Shown: positions 36,579 to 45,677 of the stretch, in pieces
How the letters are laid out: each line of letters begins with the position of its first letter
Numbering within the stretch: the first letter of the stretch is position 1
From: Vibrio lentus
Lineage (GTDB): Bacteria; Pseudomonadota; Gammaproteobacteria; Enterobacterales; Vibrionaceae
Direction of reading: 5' to 3'
NCBI RefSeq assembly: GCF_002875945.1
Contig: NZ_MCZK01000166.1
Coordinates: 1 to 64,000, forward strand
Length of the DNA: 64,000 nucleotides
The notes under the pieces: generated by a model
The model's input: only the letters and a program-made list of their open reading frames with translations
What the model was told of the DNA's origin: nothing
Databases searched by the model: none
Position numbers and translations under genes: made by a program

Positions 36579-36956
36579 ATGGCATATAGCGAAAAAGTAA
36601 TTGATCACTACGAAAACCCACGTAACGTAGGTTCGTTTGATAAAGAAGACCCAAGTGTAGGTAGCGGCATGGTTGGCGCACCGGCTTGTGGTGACGTAAT
36701 GAAACTGCAAATCAAAGTATCTGCAGAAGGTATTATTGAAGACGCAAAATTCAAGACTTACGGTTGCGGTAGCGCAATCGCTTCTAGCTCACTAGTTACA
36801 GAGTGGGTTAAAGGTAAAAGTATTGATGAAGCAGCTGCTATTAAAAACTCTGAAATCGCAGAAGAGCTTGAGTTGCCACCAGTGAAAGTTCACTGTTCAA
36901 TTCTTGCTGAAGATGCAATCAAAGCAGCTGTTGCGGATTACAAAAAGAAGCACTAA
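36579..36956 (+). CDS. iscU: Fe-S cluster scaffold IscU
   Basis: The protein on which clusters are built, 125 residues. The ligands are Cys37 (GAPACGDV), Cys63 (YGCGSAIASS) and Cys106 (KVHCSILAED). LPPVK (99-103) is the HscA recognition motif. A strong hairpin without a T-run follows it, before iscA. Confidence 0.98.
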   Translation: MAYSEKVIDHYENPRNVGSFDKEDPSVGSGMVGAPACGDVMKLQIKVSAEGIIEDAKFKTYGCGSAIASSSLVTEWVKGKSIDEAAAIKNSEIAEELELPPVKVHCSILAEDAIKAAVADYKKKH

Positions 36957-36999
36957 TCGCTTCAATACCGTAATCACGTCGACAAAATAAGTAATATTT

Positions 37000-37020
37000 G
37001 GGAGCACCCTTTGTGCTCCC
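37000..37020 (+). other. Hairpin between iscU and iscA
   Basis: GGGAGCAC (37000-37007) pairs perfectly with GTGCTCCC (37013-37020) around CCTTT. The sequence after it (ACCTGAG) lacks a T-run, so it is more likely an mRNA-stability element than a full terminator. Confidence 0.7.
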
Positions 37021-37059
37021 ACCTGAGTTCTCAATTTATATAAAACACAAGGTTGTAGT

Positions 37060-37383
37060 ATGGCCATCACCATGACAGATACGGCAGCAAGCCGAGTTCA
37101 AGCTTTCCTAGATAACCGTGGTAAAGGTCTCGGGTTACGCTTAGCAGTAAAAACTACTGGCTGTTCGGGTATGGCGTATGTACTGGAATTCGTTGACGAG
37201 CTTAACGAAGAAGACGAAGTGTTTGAGCATTCAGGTGTTAAGGTCATCATTGATCCAAAGAGCCTAGTATACCTAGACGGTACTGAGCTTGATTATGTAA
37301 AAGAAGGCCTAAACGAAGGTTTTGAATTCAACAACCCTAACGCGAAAGGCGAATGTGGTTGTGGTGAGAGCTTCAATGTTTAA
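37060..37383 (+). CDS. iscA: A-type Fe-S carrier IscA
   Basis: Delivers clusters or iron to client proteins. It has 107 residues with the three conserved cysteines in TTGCSGMAYVLEF and GECGCGESF. It lies 103 bp after iscU and 80 bp before hscB, and both gaps contain hairpins. Confidence 0.97.
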   Translation: MAITMTDTAASRVQAFLDNRGKGLGLRLAVKTTGCSGMAYVLEFVDELNEEDEVFEHSGVKVIIDPKSLVYLDGTELDYVKEGLNEGFEFNNPNAKGECGCGESFNV

Positions 37384-37445
37384 ACGCTTGAGTCGTTAAG
37401 CGTTGTAAGCGAAGAATAAAATTAGGCTCTGAACAAAGAGCCTAA
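37383..37445 (+). other. Two consecutive hairpins between iscA and hscB
   Basis: AACGCTT (37383-37389) pairs with AAGCGTT (37398-37404), and TTAGGCTCT (37422-37430) pairs with AGAGCCTAA (37437-37445). Neither is followed by a T-run. Together with the iscU-iscA hairpin they divide the operon message into structured segments. Confidence 0.65.
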
Positions 37446-37463
37446 ACTTAGGACCACCTTTAC

Positions 37464-37979
37464 ATGAATCATTTCGAATTATTTGGGCTACCACTTCAGT
37501 TTCAACTGGATGGTAGCCTTCTTTCTTCTCAGTTTAGAGATCTGCAACGCCAATTCCATCCTGATAAATTTGCGATAGCTTCTGAGCGTGACCGCTTATT
37601 AGCCGTGCAAAAAGCGGCACAAATCAACGATGCGTACCAGGTATTGAAGAATCCAATCAGCCGAGCAGAATACCTGTTGGTTCAACACGGAGAAGACATT
37701 CGTGGCGAACAACAAACCATGCAAGATCCTATGTTCCTGATGGAGCAAATGGAACTGCGTGAAGAGCTGGAAGATATCGCAGACAGTTCTGACCCTGAAG
37801 ATGCGCTATTTGCATTTGAAGGCAAGGTTAGCAAAATGTATAAACAACAATTAAGTGCTATCCAACAAGAACTCGAAAGCGAAGCTTGGCTAGAAGCTGC
37901 AGACCGAGTAAGAAAGCTTAAGTTTATTGCAAAATTAAAGAATGAAATCGAATTAGTTGAAGATCGTTTGATCGGCTAG
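37464..37979 (+). CDS. hscB: Fe-S co-chaperone HscB
   Basis: A J-domain protein that brings IscU to HscA. It has 171 residues. The J domain is N-terminal, with QFHPDKFA carrying the HPD triad, and a C-terminal three-helix IscU-binding domain follows. AGGACCACCTTTAC precedes the start. Confidence 0.96.
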   Translation: MNHFELFGLPLQFQLDGSLLSSQFRDLQRQFHPDKFAIASERDRLLAVQKAAQINDAYQVLKNPISRAEYLLVQHGEDIRGEQQTMQDPMFLMEQMELREELEDIADSSDPEDALFAFEGKVSKMYKQQLSAIQQELESEAWLEAADRVRKLKFIAKLKNEIELVEDRLIG

Positions 37980-38001
37980 TTTGTATAACAAGGACACATC
38001 C

Positions 38002-39852
38002 ATGGCACTACTTCAGATTGCAGAACCAGGGCAAAGCGCCGCTCCTCACCAGCACAAGCTTGCAGTGGGTATTGATTTAGGTACAACAAACTCGTTGGTT
38101 GCTGCAGTACGCAGTGGCGAGGCGAGCACACTTGTTGATCAACAAGGTCGAAGCATTTTACCTTCAGTTGTTCACTACCAGTCGGAATCTTATACGACTG
38201 GCGATGAAGCTCGTGCTAACGCGCAGACTGACCCTAAAAATACCATTATCTCAGTAAAGCGATTAATTGGTCGCTCACTGTCGGATATTCAACAGCGATA
38301 CCCGTCTCTGCCATATCAGTTTGAAGAAAGTGATAATGGTCTACCTGTGATCCGTACAGAACAAGGCAACAAGAACCCAATTCAGGTTTCTGCTGATATT
38401 CTACGAGCGCTTGGCCAACGTGCTGAGTCTACGCTAGGCGGTGAATTATCTGGCGCCGTGATTACGGTTCCTGCGTATTTTGATGATGCACAGCGTGCGG
38501 GTACGAAAGACGCGGCTCAACTTGCTGGTCTTCACGTATTACGTCTTCTTAATGAACCTACTGCGGCAGCGATTGCTTACGGTTTGGATTCAGGCAAAGA
38601 AGGCGTGATTGCGGTTTATGACCTTGGCGGTGGCACGTTTGATATCTCTATCCTACGCCTGTCTAAAGGTGTCTTTGAAGTATTAGCAACAGGTGGTGAC
38701 TCTGCATTAGGCGGAGACGACTTTGACCACTTGATCGCAGAACACTCCCAAGAGCAAATGGGCTTAACAGAGCTTACAGCAGAACAGAATCGTATCCTTT
38801 TGGATGCTGCAACAGACGCTAAGATAGGTTTATCTGAAACTGAAAGCGTTGATGTTGAAGTGTTAGGTTGGTCTGGTTCGTTAACTCGTGAAGAGTTTGA
38901 AGGCATCATCAAGCCATTGGTTAAGAAAACACTGCTTTCGTGCCGTCGTGCATTGAAAGATGCTGAAGTTGACGCGGATGATGTTCTAGAAGTAGTGATG
39001 GTCGGCGGTTCAACTCGTACATTGCTTGTACGTGAAATGGTGGGTGACTTTTTTGGTCGTACGCCACTAACCAGCATTAACCCTGATGAAGTGGTTGCGA
39101 TTGGTGCTTCTATCCAAGCGGACATTTTAGTAGGCAACAAGCCTGACTCTGAAATGCTATTGCTTGATGTTATCCCGCTTTCTCTAGGTATCGAAACCAT
39201 GGGTGGCTTGGTCGAAAAGATCATTCCACGCAATACCACGATCCCTGTTGCTCGCGCACAAGAATTTACCACGTTCAAAGACGGTCAAACTGCAATGACA
39301 GTGCACACCGTGCAAGGCGAACGTGAGATGGTTGATGACTGTCGTTCATTGGCTCGTTTTGCTCTGAAAGGCATTCCACCAATGGCGGCTGGCGCGGCGC
39401 ATATTCGTGTGACTTACCAAGTAGACGCTGATGGCCTGCTATCGGTTACCGCTATGGAGAAGAGCACAGGTGTTCAAGCTGAGATTCAGGTTAAACCGTC
39501 TTACGGCTTAAGTGATAATGAAGTGGCGAATATGCTGAAAGATTCGATGACGTTTGCTAAAGAAGACATGCAAGCGCGTGCTCTAGCTGAACAACGTGTA
39601 GAAGCGGATCGTGTTATCGAAGGCCTTATTGCAGCAATGCAAGCGGATGGCGATGAGCTGCTTGATGAGCCAGAAAAGCAGCAACTTCTGCAAGCTATTG
39701 AGGCACTGATTGAAGTGCGCAATGGCGAAAGCGCTGATGCCATCGAACTAGAAATTAAGAATACCGACAAAGCGAGCCAAGACTTTGCTTCTCGTCGTAT
39801 GGATAAATCAATTCGAGCTGCACTGTCAGGTCAGTCAGTCGATAATATTTAA
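38002..39852 (+). CDS. hscA: Hsp70-type chaperone HscA
   Basis: An ATPase chaperone specialised for releasing clusters from IscU. The ATG at 38002 (MALLQIAEPGQSA) follows AAGGACACATCC, matches the E. coli start and gives 616 residues, the same length. The nucleotide-binding domain has VGIDLGTTNSLVAAV, AVYDLGGGTFDISIL and VVMVGGSTRTLLVR. The substrate domain follows from about residue 390. It begins 22 bp after hscB. Confidence 0.97.
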   Translation: MALLQIAEPGQSAAPHQHKLAVGIDLGTTNSLVAAVRSGEASTLVDQQGRSILPSVVHYQSESYTTGDEARANAQTDPKNTIISVKRLIGRSLSDIQQRYPSLPYQFEESDNGLPVIRTEQGNKNPIQVSADILRALGQRAESTLGGELSGAVITVPAYFDDAQRAGTKDAAQLAGLHVLRLLNEPTAAAIAYGLDSGKEGVIAVYDLGGGTFDISILRLSKGVFEVLATGGDSALGGDDFDHLIAEHSQEQMGLTELTAEQNRILLDAATDAKIGLSETESVDVEVLGWSGSLTREEFEGIIKPLVKKTLLSCRRALKDAEVDADDVLEVVMVGGSTRTLLVREMVGDFFGRTPLTSINPDEVVAIGASIQADILVGNKPDSEMLLLDVIPLSLGIETMGGLVEKIIPRNTTIPVARAQEFTTFKDGQTAMTVHTVQGEREMVDDCRSLARFALKGIPPMAAGAAHIRVTYQVDADGLLSVTAMEKSTGVQAEIQVKPSYGLSDNEVANMLKDSMTFAKEDMQARALAEQRVEADRVIEGLIAAMQADGDELLDEPEKQQLLQAIEALIEVRNGESADAIELEIKNTDKASQDFASRRMDKSIRAALSGQSVDNI

Positions 39853-39872
39853 TAGTTAGAGAATAGATAAAC

Positions 39873-40211
39873 ATGCCAAAGATTATTGTTTTACCTCACG
39901 AAGATCTATGTCCAGAAGGCGCTGTTTTAGAAGCAAAAACTGGTGAGACGGTTCTTGATGTTGCATTGAAGGCCGGTATTGGTATTGAACACGCATGTGA
40001 GAAGTCGTGTGCATGTACTACATGTCATGTCGTGATTCGTGAAGGTTTCGACTCATTAGAAGAAAGTGATGACCTAGAAGACGACATGCTTGATAAAGCA
40101 TGGGGTCTGGAAATGGAATCTCGTCTTGGTTGCCAAGCTAAAGTAGCTGATACAGACCTAGTAGTTGAAATTCCAAAGTACACATTGAACTTAGCTTCTG
40201 AAGAGCACTAA
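39873..40211 (+). CDS. fdx: [2Fe-2S] ferredoxin Fdx
   Basis: Provides electrons during cluster assembly. It has 112 residues. The cluster ligands are Cys42, Cys48, Cys51 and Cys87 (HACEKSCACTTCHVV and RLGCQAK), the adrenodoxin-type pattern. Cys46 is an extra cysteine conserved in the Isc ferredoxins. Confidence 0.97.
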   Translation: MPKIIVLPHEDLCPEGAVLEAKTGETVLDVALKAGIGIEHACEKSCACTTCHVVIREGFDSLEESDDLEDDMLDKAWGLEMESRLGCQAKVADTDLVVEIPKYTLNLASEEH

Positions 40212-40303
40212 GAACTCTGCTCGACTAAACGTGTTAGTAAAATTGGCATAGAATATAAATCATTAAGATGACAAATCGTCGCTGATAAAGATAAGGAAGT
40301 GTT

Positions 40304-40504
40304 ATGAGCTTGAAATGGATTGATTCGCGAGATATCGCGATTGAGCTATGTGATTTATACCCAGAGACTGATCCTAAAACCGTACGTTTTACGGACTTGC
40401 ATCAATGGGTGTTAGATCTTGAAGATTTTGATGATGAGCCGAATCACTCGAATGAGAAAATTTTAGAGGCCATTATTTTATGCTGGATGGATGAGATGGA
40501 CTAA
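40304..40504 (+). CDS. iscX: Isc accessory protein IscX
   Basis: A small acidic protein that binds IscS and modulates its activity. The 66 residues include LKWIDSRDIAIELCDLYPET and the ending ILCWMDEMD, both diagnostic. TAAGGAAGTGTT precedes the ATG. It is the last gene of the operon and is followed by a terminator. Confidence 0.95.
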   Translation: MSLKWIDSRDIAIELCDLYPETDPKTVRFTDLHQWVLDLEDFDDEPNHSNEKILEAIILCWMDEMD

Positions 40505-40585
40505 CCCTCTTGTTCTATAATTTGGCCGTTGGTTGGAATTTACCCAATATAAAACACAGCCAAGTTAACAATTCTTACTAAAAAA

Positions 40586-40611
40586 AGCGGACCTTATGGT
40601 CCGTTTTTTTA
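40586..40611 (+). terminator. Terminator of the isc operon
   Basis: CGGACC (40588-40593) pairs with GGTCCG (40598-40603), followed by eight T. Confidence 0.8.
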
Positions 40612-40711
40612 TCAAAATGACATTTTACTTCTACATAATGCTAACATCAGAGCGCTAATAAAAAATAATCAGAATCACTCACTCAACGTGGTTCAAAGAC
40701 AAGGAGAAATC

Positions 40712-42007
40712 ATGTCTACACAGATGTCAGTATTTTTAAGTCAAGAAGCTGCCCAGCCTCAGTGGGGAGCAAGAGCTATCTTATCGTTTTCGGAAGCGGG
40801 AGCGACAATTCACATTGGTGAAGGCCACGATTTAGGTGCGGTTCAACGTGCTGGTCGTACGCTTGACGGACAAGGTATCGCACTGGTTGCACTTAGCGGT
40901 GAAGGTTGGGATCTAGAAAGTGTTTGGGCTTTTTACCAAGGCTACCGTGGACCAAAGAAAAAGAATGCATTGGAGTGGGATGCTCTAGCTGAAGCTGATC
41001 AAGTTGAATTAGAAGCACGTATCCGCGCGACAGATTGGACTCGTGACATCATCAACAAAACGGCTGAAGAAGTTGCCCCTCGTCAATTAGCGACAATGGC
41101 AGCTGAATACATCAAGTCAGTGGCTCCAGCAGGCACTGTTAAAGCAAAAATCGTTAAAGACAAAGATCTCCTAACTGAAGGTTGGGAAGGCATCTACGCA
41201 GTAGGCCGCGGCTCTGAGCGTACTTCAGCAATGCTGCAACTGGATTTCAACCCAACTGGCGATGAAAACGCACCTGTGTTTGCTTGTCTTGTGGGTAAAG
41301 GTATCACTTTCGACTCTGGCGGTTACAGCATCAAGCCAGGTCAATTCATGACAGCAATGAAGGCTGACATGGGTGGTGCGGCGACTATTACGGGCGGTTT
41401 AGGTCTAGCGATCGAACGTGGCCTAAACAAGCGTATCAAGCTTATCTTATGTTGTGCTGAGAACATGATCTCTGGTCGTGCATTGAAGCTTGGCGACATC
41501 ATTACTTACAAAAATGGTAAGACAGTCGAGATCATGAATACCGATGCAGAAGGTCGCTTAGTTTTAGCTGATGGTCTGATGTTCGCAAGCGCACAGAATC
41601 CTGAGCTGATCATTGACTGTGCAACGCTAACTGGCGCGGCTAAAAATGCATTAGGTAACGACTACCACGCACTATTGAGTTTCGATGATGAGTTGTCTCA
41701 TCAAGCACTAACAGCTGCAAACCAAGAGAAAGAAGGCCTATGGTCATTGCCTCTTGCTGATTTCCACCGTGGTATGTTGCCTTCAAACTTTGCTGATCTT
41801 TCAAACATCAGCTCTGGTGATTACACACCGGGTGCAAGTACCGCTGCTGCGTTCCTTTCTTACTTTGTAGATGACTACAAAAAAGGTTGGATTCACATGG
41901 ACTGCGCGGGTACTTACCGTAAGTCATCAAGTGATAAGTGGGCTGCAGGCGCGACTGGTATGGGTGTTCGTACACTGGCTCGTCTTCTTATCGACCAAGC
42001 AAAATAA
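40712..42007 (+). CDS. pepB: Peptidase B (M17 leucyl aminopeptidase family)
   Basis: A cytosolic aminopeptidase that removes N-terminal residues, particularly acidic ones, from peptides. The ATG at 40712 follows AAGGAGAAATC and gives 431 residues (E. coli 427). The longer frame from 40688 has no site. The metal centre shows VGKGITFDSGGYSIKPG and the family signature NTDAEGRLVLADGL. Its position behind iscX matches E. coli. Confidence 0.95.
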   Translation: MSTQMSVFLSQEAAQPQWGARAILSFSEAGATIHIGEGHDLGAVQRAGRTLDGQGIALVALSGEGWDLESVWAFYQGYRGPKKKNALEWDALAEADQVELEARIRATDWTRDIINKTAEEVAPRQLATMAAEYIKSVAPAGTVKAKIVKDKDLLTEGWEGIYAVGRGSERTSAMLQLDFNPTGDENAPVFACLVGKGITFDSGGYSIKPGQFMTAMKADMGGAATITGGLGLAIERGLNKRIKLILCCAENMISGRALKLGDIITYKNGKTVEIMNTDAEGRLVLADGLMFASAQNPELIIDCATLTGAAKNALGNDYHALLSFDDELSHQALTAANQEKEGLWSLPLADFHRGMLPSNFADLSNISSGDYTPGASTAAAFLSYFVDDYKKGWIHMDCAGTYRKSSSDKWAAGATGMGVRTLARLLIDQAK

Positions 42008-42113
42008 TAATAAGAGTGAGCGGTATTTCGATACCGCTTATTCATAAACTCAGATCGAATGATCTCAGTAATTTCAGTATTTAATAACAAAAAAATGAAG
42101 TGAAGGAATCCCT

Positions 42114-42548
42114 ATGGCTCTAGAAAGAACGTTCTCAATTGTTAAGCCGGATGCAGTTAAGCGTAACCTTGTCGGTGAAATCTACCACCGCATTGAAAAG
42201 GCTGGCCTACAGATTATTGCCGCTAAAATGGTTTCTCTTACAGAAGCACAAGCAAGTGGCTTCTACGCAGAGCATGAAGGTAAAGAGTTCTTTGGACCAC
42301 TTAAAGAGTTCATGACTTCTGGTCCTATCATGGTTCAAGTACTTGAAGGCGAAAACGCTATTGCTCGTTACCGTGAACTAATGGGTAAAACTAACCCAGA
42401 AGAAGCGGCATGCGGCACTATCCGTGCTGACTACGCAATCAGCATGCGTTACAACTCAGTACACGGCAGCGATAGCCCTGAGTCTGCGGCTCGCGAAATC
42501 GAATTCTTCTTCCCAGAATCTGAAATTTGCCCACGTCCAGCTGAATAA
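42114..42548 (+). CDS. ndk: Nucleoside diphosphate kinase
   Basis: Balances nucleoside triphosphates through a phospho-histidine. It has 144 residues (E. coli 143), with catalytic His117 in RYNSVHGSDSPESA. GAAGGAATCCCT precedes the ATG. A strong terminator follows. Confidence 0.98.
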   Translation: MALERTFSIVKPDAVKRNLVGEIYHRIEKAGLQIIAAKMVSLTEAQASGFYAEHEGKEFFGPLKEFMTSGPIMVQVLEGENAIARYRELMGKTNPEEAACGTIRADYAISMRYNSVHGSDSPESAAREIEFFFPESEICPRPAE

Positions 42549-42571
42549 GCAGACAACAGCAAGTATCAACA

Positions 42572-42598
42572 AAGGCTTCACTTCGGTGAAGCCTTTTT
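42572..42598 (+). terminator. Terminator of ndk
   Basis: AAGGCTTCAC (42572-42581) pairs with GTGAAGCCTT around a TTCG tetraloop and is followed by T residues. Confidence 0.9.
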
Positions 42599-42617
42599 CG
42601 TTTCTGGAGAGTTCGAG

Positions 42618-42991
42618 TGTCATTCCTGAAAGTGAAGAAGGAGCATATCGAGAGTCTGAGTTTACTATTGGAGATTCCAGATACCTCGTTCCTCGGTTCT
42701 CGAATGACGAGCAAGTAGCGTTAGTTGGAAGGCTGAGAAGGTAACGAATAACGTAAGCTGGAGGTCGTAGAAAGGCACGAGTATTCGGTGCTTAAAGCCC
42801 GTCTTTCCCGAAAGCGACAGAGGTGTGAAATCGGGAATCTGAGTTTACTATTGGAGATTCCAGATACCTCGTTCCTCGGTTCTGGAATGACGAACAAGTA
42901 GCGTTAGTTGGAGGTCGGAGAAAGGCGCGAGTATTCGGTGGTTAAAGCCCGTCATTCCCGAAAGCGACGAAGGAGTGTAATCGGGAATCTC
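42618..42991. repeat. Tandem intergenic repeat: partial unit plus two full units
   Basis: Unit A (42655-42840) and unit B (42839-42991) are near-identical over about 155 bp in direct orientation. A carries about 33 extra bases (from about 42730). A degenerate third piece (42618-42656) matches only the last 40 bp of the unit. Each unit contains two internal inverted repeats: ATTCCAGA with TCTGGAAT, and ATTCCCGA with TCGGGAAT. Units start with TCTGAGTTTACTATTGGAGA and end with ATCGGGAATCT. This resembles a miniature palindromic element of the kind scattered in Vibrio intergenic regions. It has no coding potential. Confidence 0.85.
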
Positions 42992-43154
42992 GCTTTGAAT
43001 TGGCCAAACGTAAGCAGGTAAATTTAGCTGTGTAAATTTTAATCACTTAAGTTTGAATGTCTTAGTAAACACAAGGTTTTACAGTGCTTGTTGAAGTTGC
43101 GTAAAGGCTGTACAATTCGCGCCCTTAATTATTGTTCCGTCATTGAGAGGCATC

Positions 43155-44297
43155 ATGACCACAGCTAAAGTCAATCTACTCGATTTTGATCGTAAAGGTC
43201 TTCGTAAATTTTTCACAGAAGAACTGAATGAGAAAGCGTTTCGAGCAGAGCAAGTGATGAAGTGGATTTATCACTTCGGTGTCGATGACTTCGAACAAAT
43301 GAACAACATCAACAAAAAATTACGTGAGAAACTGCTGCATCGCTGTGAGATTGTTGCACCTATTGTTTCTGAAGCTCAGCACTCTGCGGATGGCACCATT
43401 AAATGGGCTATGAGCGTTGGTGACCAAGACGTTGAGACGGTATACATCCCAGATGGTGACCGTGCGACGCTATGTGTATCTTCGCAAGTAGGTTGTGCGC
43501 TTGAATGTAAATTCTGCTCTACCGCTCAACAAGGCTTCAACCGTAACCTGAAAGTTTCAGAGATCGTTGGTCAAATCTGGCGTGCTGCACGTGAAATCGG
43601 TTTAGAGAAAGAAACGGGTCGTCGTCCAATTACTAACGTCGTAATGATGGGCATGGGTGAGCCTCTGCTGAACATGAAGAACCTAATTCCATCATTGGAG
43701 CTGATGCTTGATGATCTAGGTTTCTCACTGTCTAAGCGTCGTGTAACCGTATCAACATCTGGTGTTGTTTCTGGTCTTGATCAGATGACAGACAACATCG
43801 ATGTAGCTCTGGCGATTTCTCTACACGCACCAAACGATGCACTACGTAGCCAAATTATGCCAATCAACGACCGTTGGGATATCCAAGATTTCCTAGCATC
43901 GGTTCGTCGTTACATTGCTTCTTCAAATGCTAACCGCGGTAAAGTAACGGTTGAGTACGTTCTATTGGATCATGTGAATGATGATATGGACCACGCTCGT
44001 GAACTTGCTGAGCTAATGAAAGATACGCCTTGTAAGATCAACTTGATTCCATTTAACCCTTACCCGGGTTCGCCTTACAAGAAGCCAAGCAACTCTCGTA
44101 TTGATCGCTTCCAAAAAACGCTGATGGAATACAACTACACAGTAACGGTTCGTAAAACACGTGGTGATGATATTGATGCCGCATGTGGTCAGCTGGTTGG
44201 TGATGTTATTGATAGAACCAAGCGTACTAAAATGCTGAAAGCCGCCTCTGAAGCTAACTTAATCGCAGGTGATGTGATTCAAGTAAAAGCGGTTTAA
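43155..44297 (+). CDS. rlmN: Dual-specificity 23S rRNA/tRNA adenine-C2 methyltransferase RlmN
   Basis: A radical-SAM enzyme that methylates C2 of A2503 in 23S rRNA and A37 in some tRNAs. The ATG at 43155 (MTTAKVNLLDFDRKGLRKFF) follows GAGAGG and gives 380 residues. The [4Fe-4S] ligands are Cys114, Cys118 and Cys121 (CALECKFC), and the C-terminal methyl-carrying cysteine is in DAACGQLVGD. It depends on the Fe-S machinery encoded 3 kb upstream. Confidence 0.97.
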   Translation: MTTAKVNLLDFDRKGLRKFFTEELNEKAFRAEQVMKWIYHFGVDDFEQMNNINKKLREKLLHRCEIVAPIVSEAQHSADGTIKWAMSVGDQDVETVYIPDGDRATLCVSSQVGCALECKFCSTAQQGFNRNLKVSEIVGQIWRAAREIGLEKETGRRPITNVVMMGMGEPLLNMKNLIPSLELMLDDLGFSLSKRRVTVSTSGVVSGLDQMTDNIDVALAISLHAPNDALRSQIMPINDRWDIQDFLASVRRYIASSNANRGKVTVEYVLLDHVNDDMDHARELAELMKDTPCKINLIPFNPYPGSPYKKPSNSRIDRFQKTLMEYNYTVTVRKTRGDDIDAACGQLVGDVIDRTKRTKMLKAASEANLIAGDVIQVKAV

Positions 44298-44737
44298 ATA
44301 CCATTTAGAACGAAACAAGCCAGAAGGATTCCTTCTGGCTTGTTGCTTTTCTGGAAGGTGAATTTCCAAGAATTGGATTTTTTCCCCACGCTTTCTTACA
44401 TTTTTCGTTAAATTTTGGACAAAACCATGAGCTGACGGTAAATTTTGTCGAAAGTGTTTTTGCCTTGTAATGGCATTAGCTTATGATTAAATAATCTTAA
44501 ATTAATTTAAGTGCTCGCTTGTTACCCGATAATCGTCAATGTGTCTATTTAGGTTGGCTACTTGATAAACTAGCTTCCTGAGAAAATCGCTCATCAACAG
44601 CGTGTGGTTTTCTACTTTAAGGGTTGATGAAATGGGTTGCAGGAAAAATTCCACATAGTAGGTTGTAAGATTGAGCTTAAACGAAAATAAAAAATGCTCT
44701 CATCAACCTGCGATAATTATTTAGAAGTTCACTCTCT
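44298..44737. other. 440-bp gap between rlmN and rodZ
   Basis: No gene is seen. It holds the rlmN terminator, an exact 16-bp palindrome CTTAAATTAATTTAAG at 44496-44511, and a long-range inverted repeat (GGTTGATGA near 44623 and TCATCAACC near 44701) in the presumed rodZ leader. Confidence 0.5.
44314..44350 (+). terminator. Terminator after rlmN
   Basis: AACAAGCCAGAAGG (44314-44327) pairs perfectly with CCTTCTGGCTTGTT (44331-44344) around ATT. The following tract is GCTTTTC. Confidence 0.75.
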
Positions 44738-45670
44738 ATGAACACAGAACACGAAACACAAACACAACCGAAAGAAACTGTCGCTCCAGCAATTGAAGCG
44801 GGAACGCTGCTCAAAAATAAACGAGAATCTCTGGGTTTAACACAAAAGCAGATCTCTGATCGCTTGAAACTGCGCGTTACGCTGATCCAACAAATTGAAG
44901 AAAACCAATTCGAGTCCGATCAGGTTGCCACCTTTATGCGTGGTTACATTCGTTCATACGCGAAATACGTCAATCTTGACGAAAAGGTCGTATTGAGTGC
45001 GCTTCATCACTCTGGTGATGCTCAACACCAAGAACAAGAAATGCTGAGCTTTTCTCGTAAGACAAAAACAGAGAAGCACAACAGCCGTATTATGATCCTC
45101 ACATGGAGCATCTTTGCTGTGATTGCGGGTATCTCATCACTTTGGTGGTGGCAGAACCAGCAGCAAGACACCTTATCTCAATCTCTCGCCAACACAGAAA
45201 GCTCAGAAGAACTTGTGGTGGAAGAGTCTCTAGAGCCAGAATTTACGTCATTAGAAGTGATTGAAGCCGAGCAAAATACTGAGGAGCCTTCAGCGACTGA
45301 AAGGACGGATGAACTTGCAGTGGTTAGCGCGGCTGAGGCTTCAGAGAATATCGAGCAAGCAGAACAGACACAAGACGTTGCAGAGGTTACCCCTGTAGCG
45401 GCTGAATCAGAGACAGTGACGCCTGAACCTGTAGCCAACGAACTAGTGATGCAGTTCTCTGCAGACTGTTGGATCCAAGTTAAAGATGCGGCAGGCAAGA
45501 CTTTGTCTACTGGTATCAAAAAAGCAGGTCAGACACTTAATCTTTCAGGAACTGCGCCATACAAAGTGATTCTAGGTGCGCCAGAGGGCGTATCAATGAC
45601 ATTTGCAAGTGAACCTGTTGACCTTTCTGGGTATACTTCAGGCAAAGTAGCTAGAATAACCTTACCTTAG
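44738..45670 (+). CDS. rodZ: Cell-shape protein RodZ
   Basis: An inner-membrane protein that links MreB filaments to the cell-wall machinery of rod growth. It has 310 residues. The N-terminal helix-turn-helix domain has LLKNKRESLGLTQKQISDRL, with FMRGYIRSYAKY behind it. One membrane helix lies at about 113-131 (IMILTWSIFAVIAGISSLWW). An acidic, disordered linker (about 145-225) is followed by the periplasmic beta domain (FSADCWIQVKDAAGKTL). It starts the rodZ-ispG pair with only 7 bp between the genes. Confidence 0.94.
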   Translation: MNTEHETQTQPKETVAPAIEAGTLLKNKRESLGLTQKQISDRLKLRVTLIQQIEENQFESDQVATFMRGYIRSYAKYVNLDEKVVLSALHHSGDAQHQEQEMLSFSRKTKTEKHNSRIMILTWSIFAVIAGISSLWWWQNQQQDTLSQSLANTESSEELVVEESLEPEFTSLEVIEAEQNTEEPSATERTDELAVVSAAEASENIEQAEQTQDVAEVTPVAAESETVTPEPVANELVMQFSADCWIQVKDAAGKTLSTGIKKAGQTLNLSGTAPYKVILGAPEGVSMTFASEPVDLSGYTSGKVARITLP

Positions 45671-45677
45671 AGTTTAT

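Noticed and set aside
38616..39278. 220-codon minus-strand frame inside hscA
   Set aside because: It is Ser/Pro-rich and low in complexity, a shadow of hscA codon usage.
42424..42744. 106-codon plus-strand and 91-codon minus-strand frames over the ndk end
   Set aside because: They read through the ndk terminator and the tandem repeat. Both are chance frames.
42655..42991. Possible CRISPR array from the repeated units
   Set aside because: Units are about 155 bp and abut directly, with no short repeats, unique spacers or cas genes.
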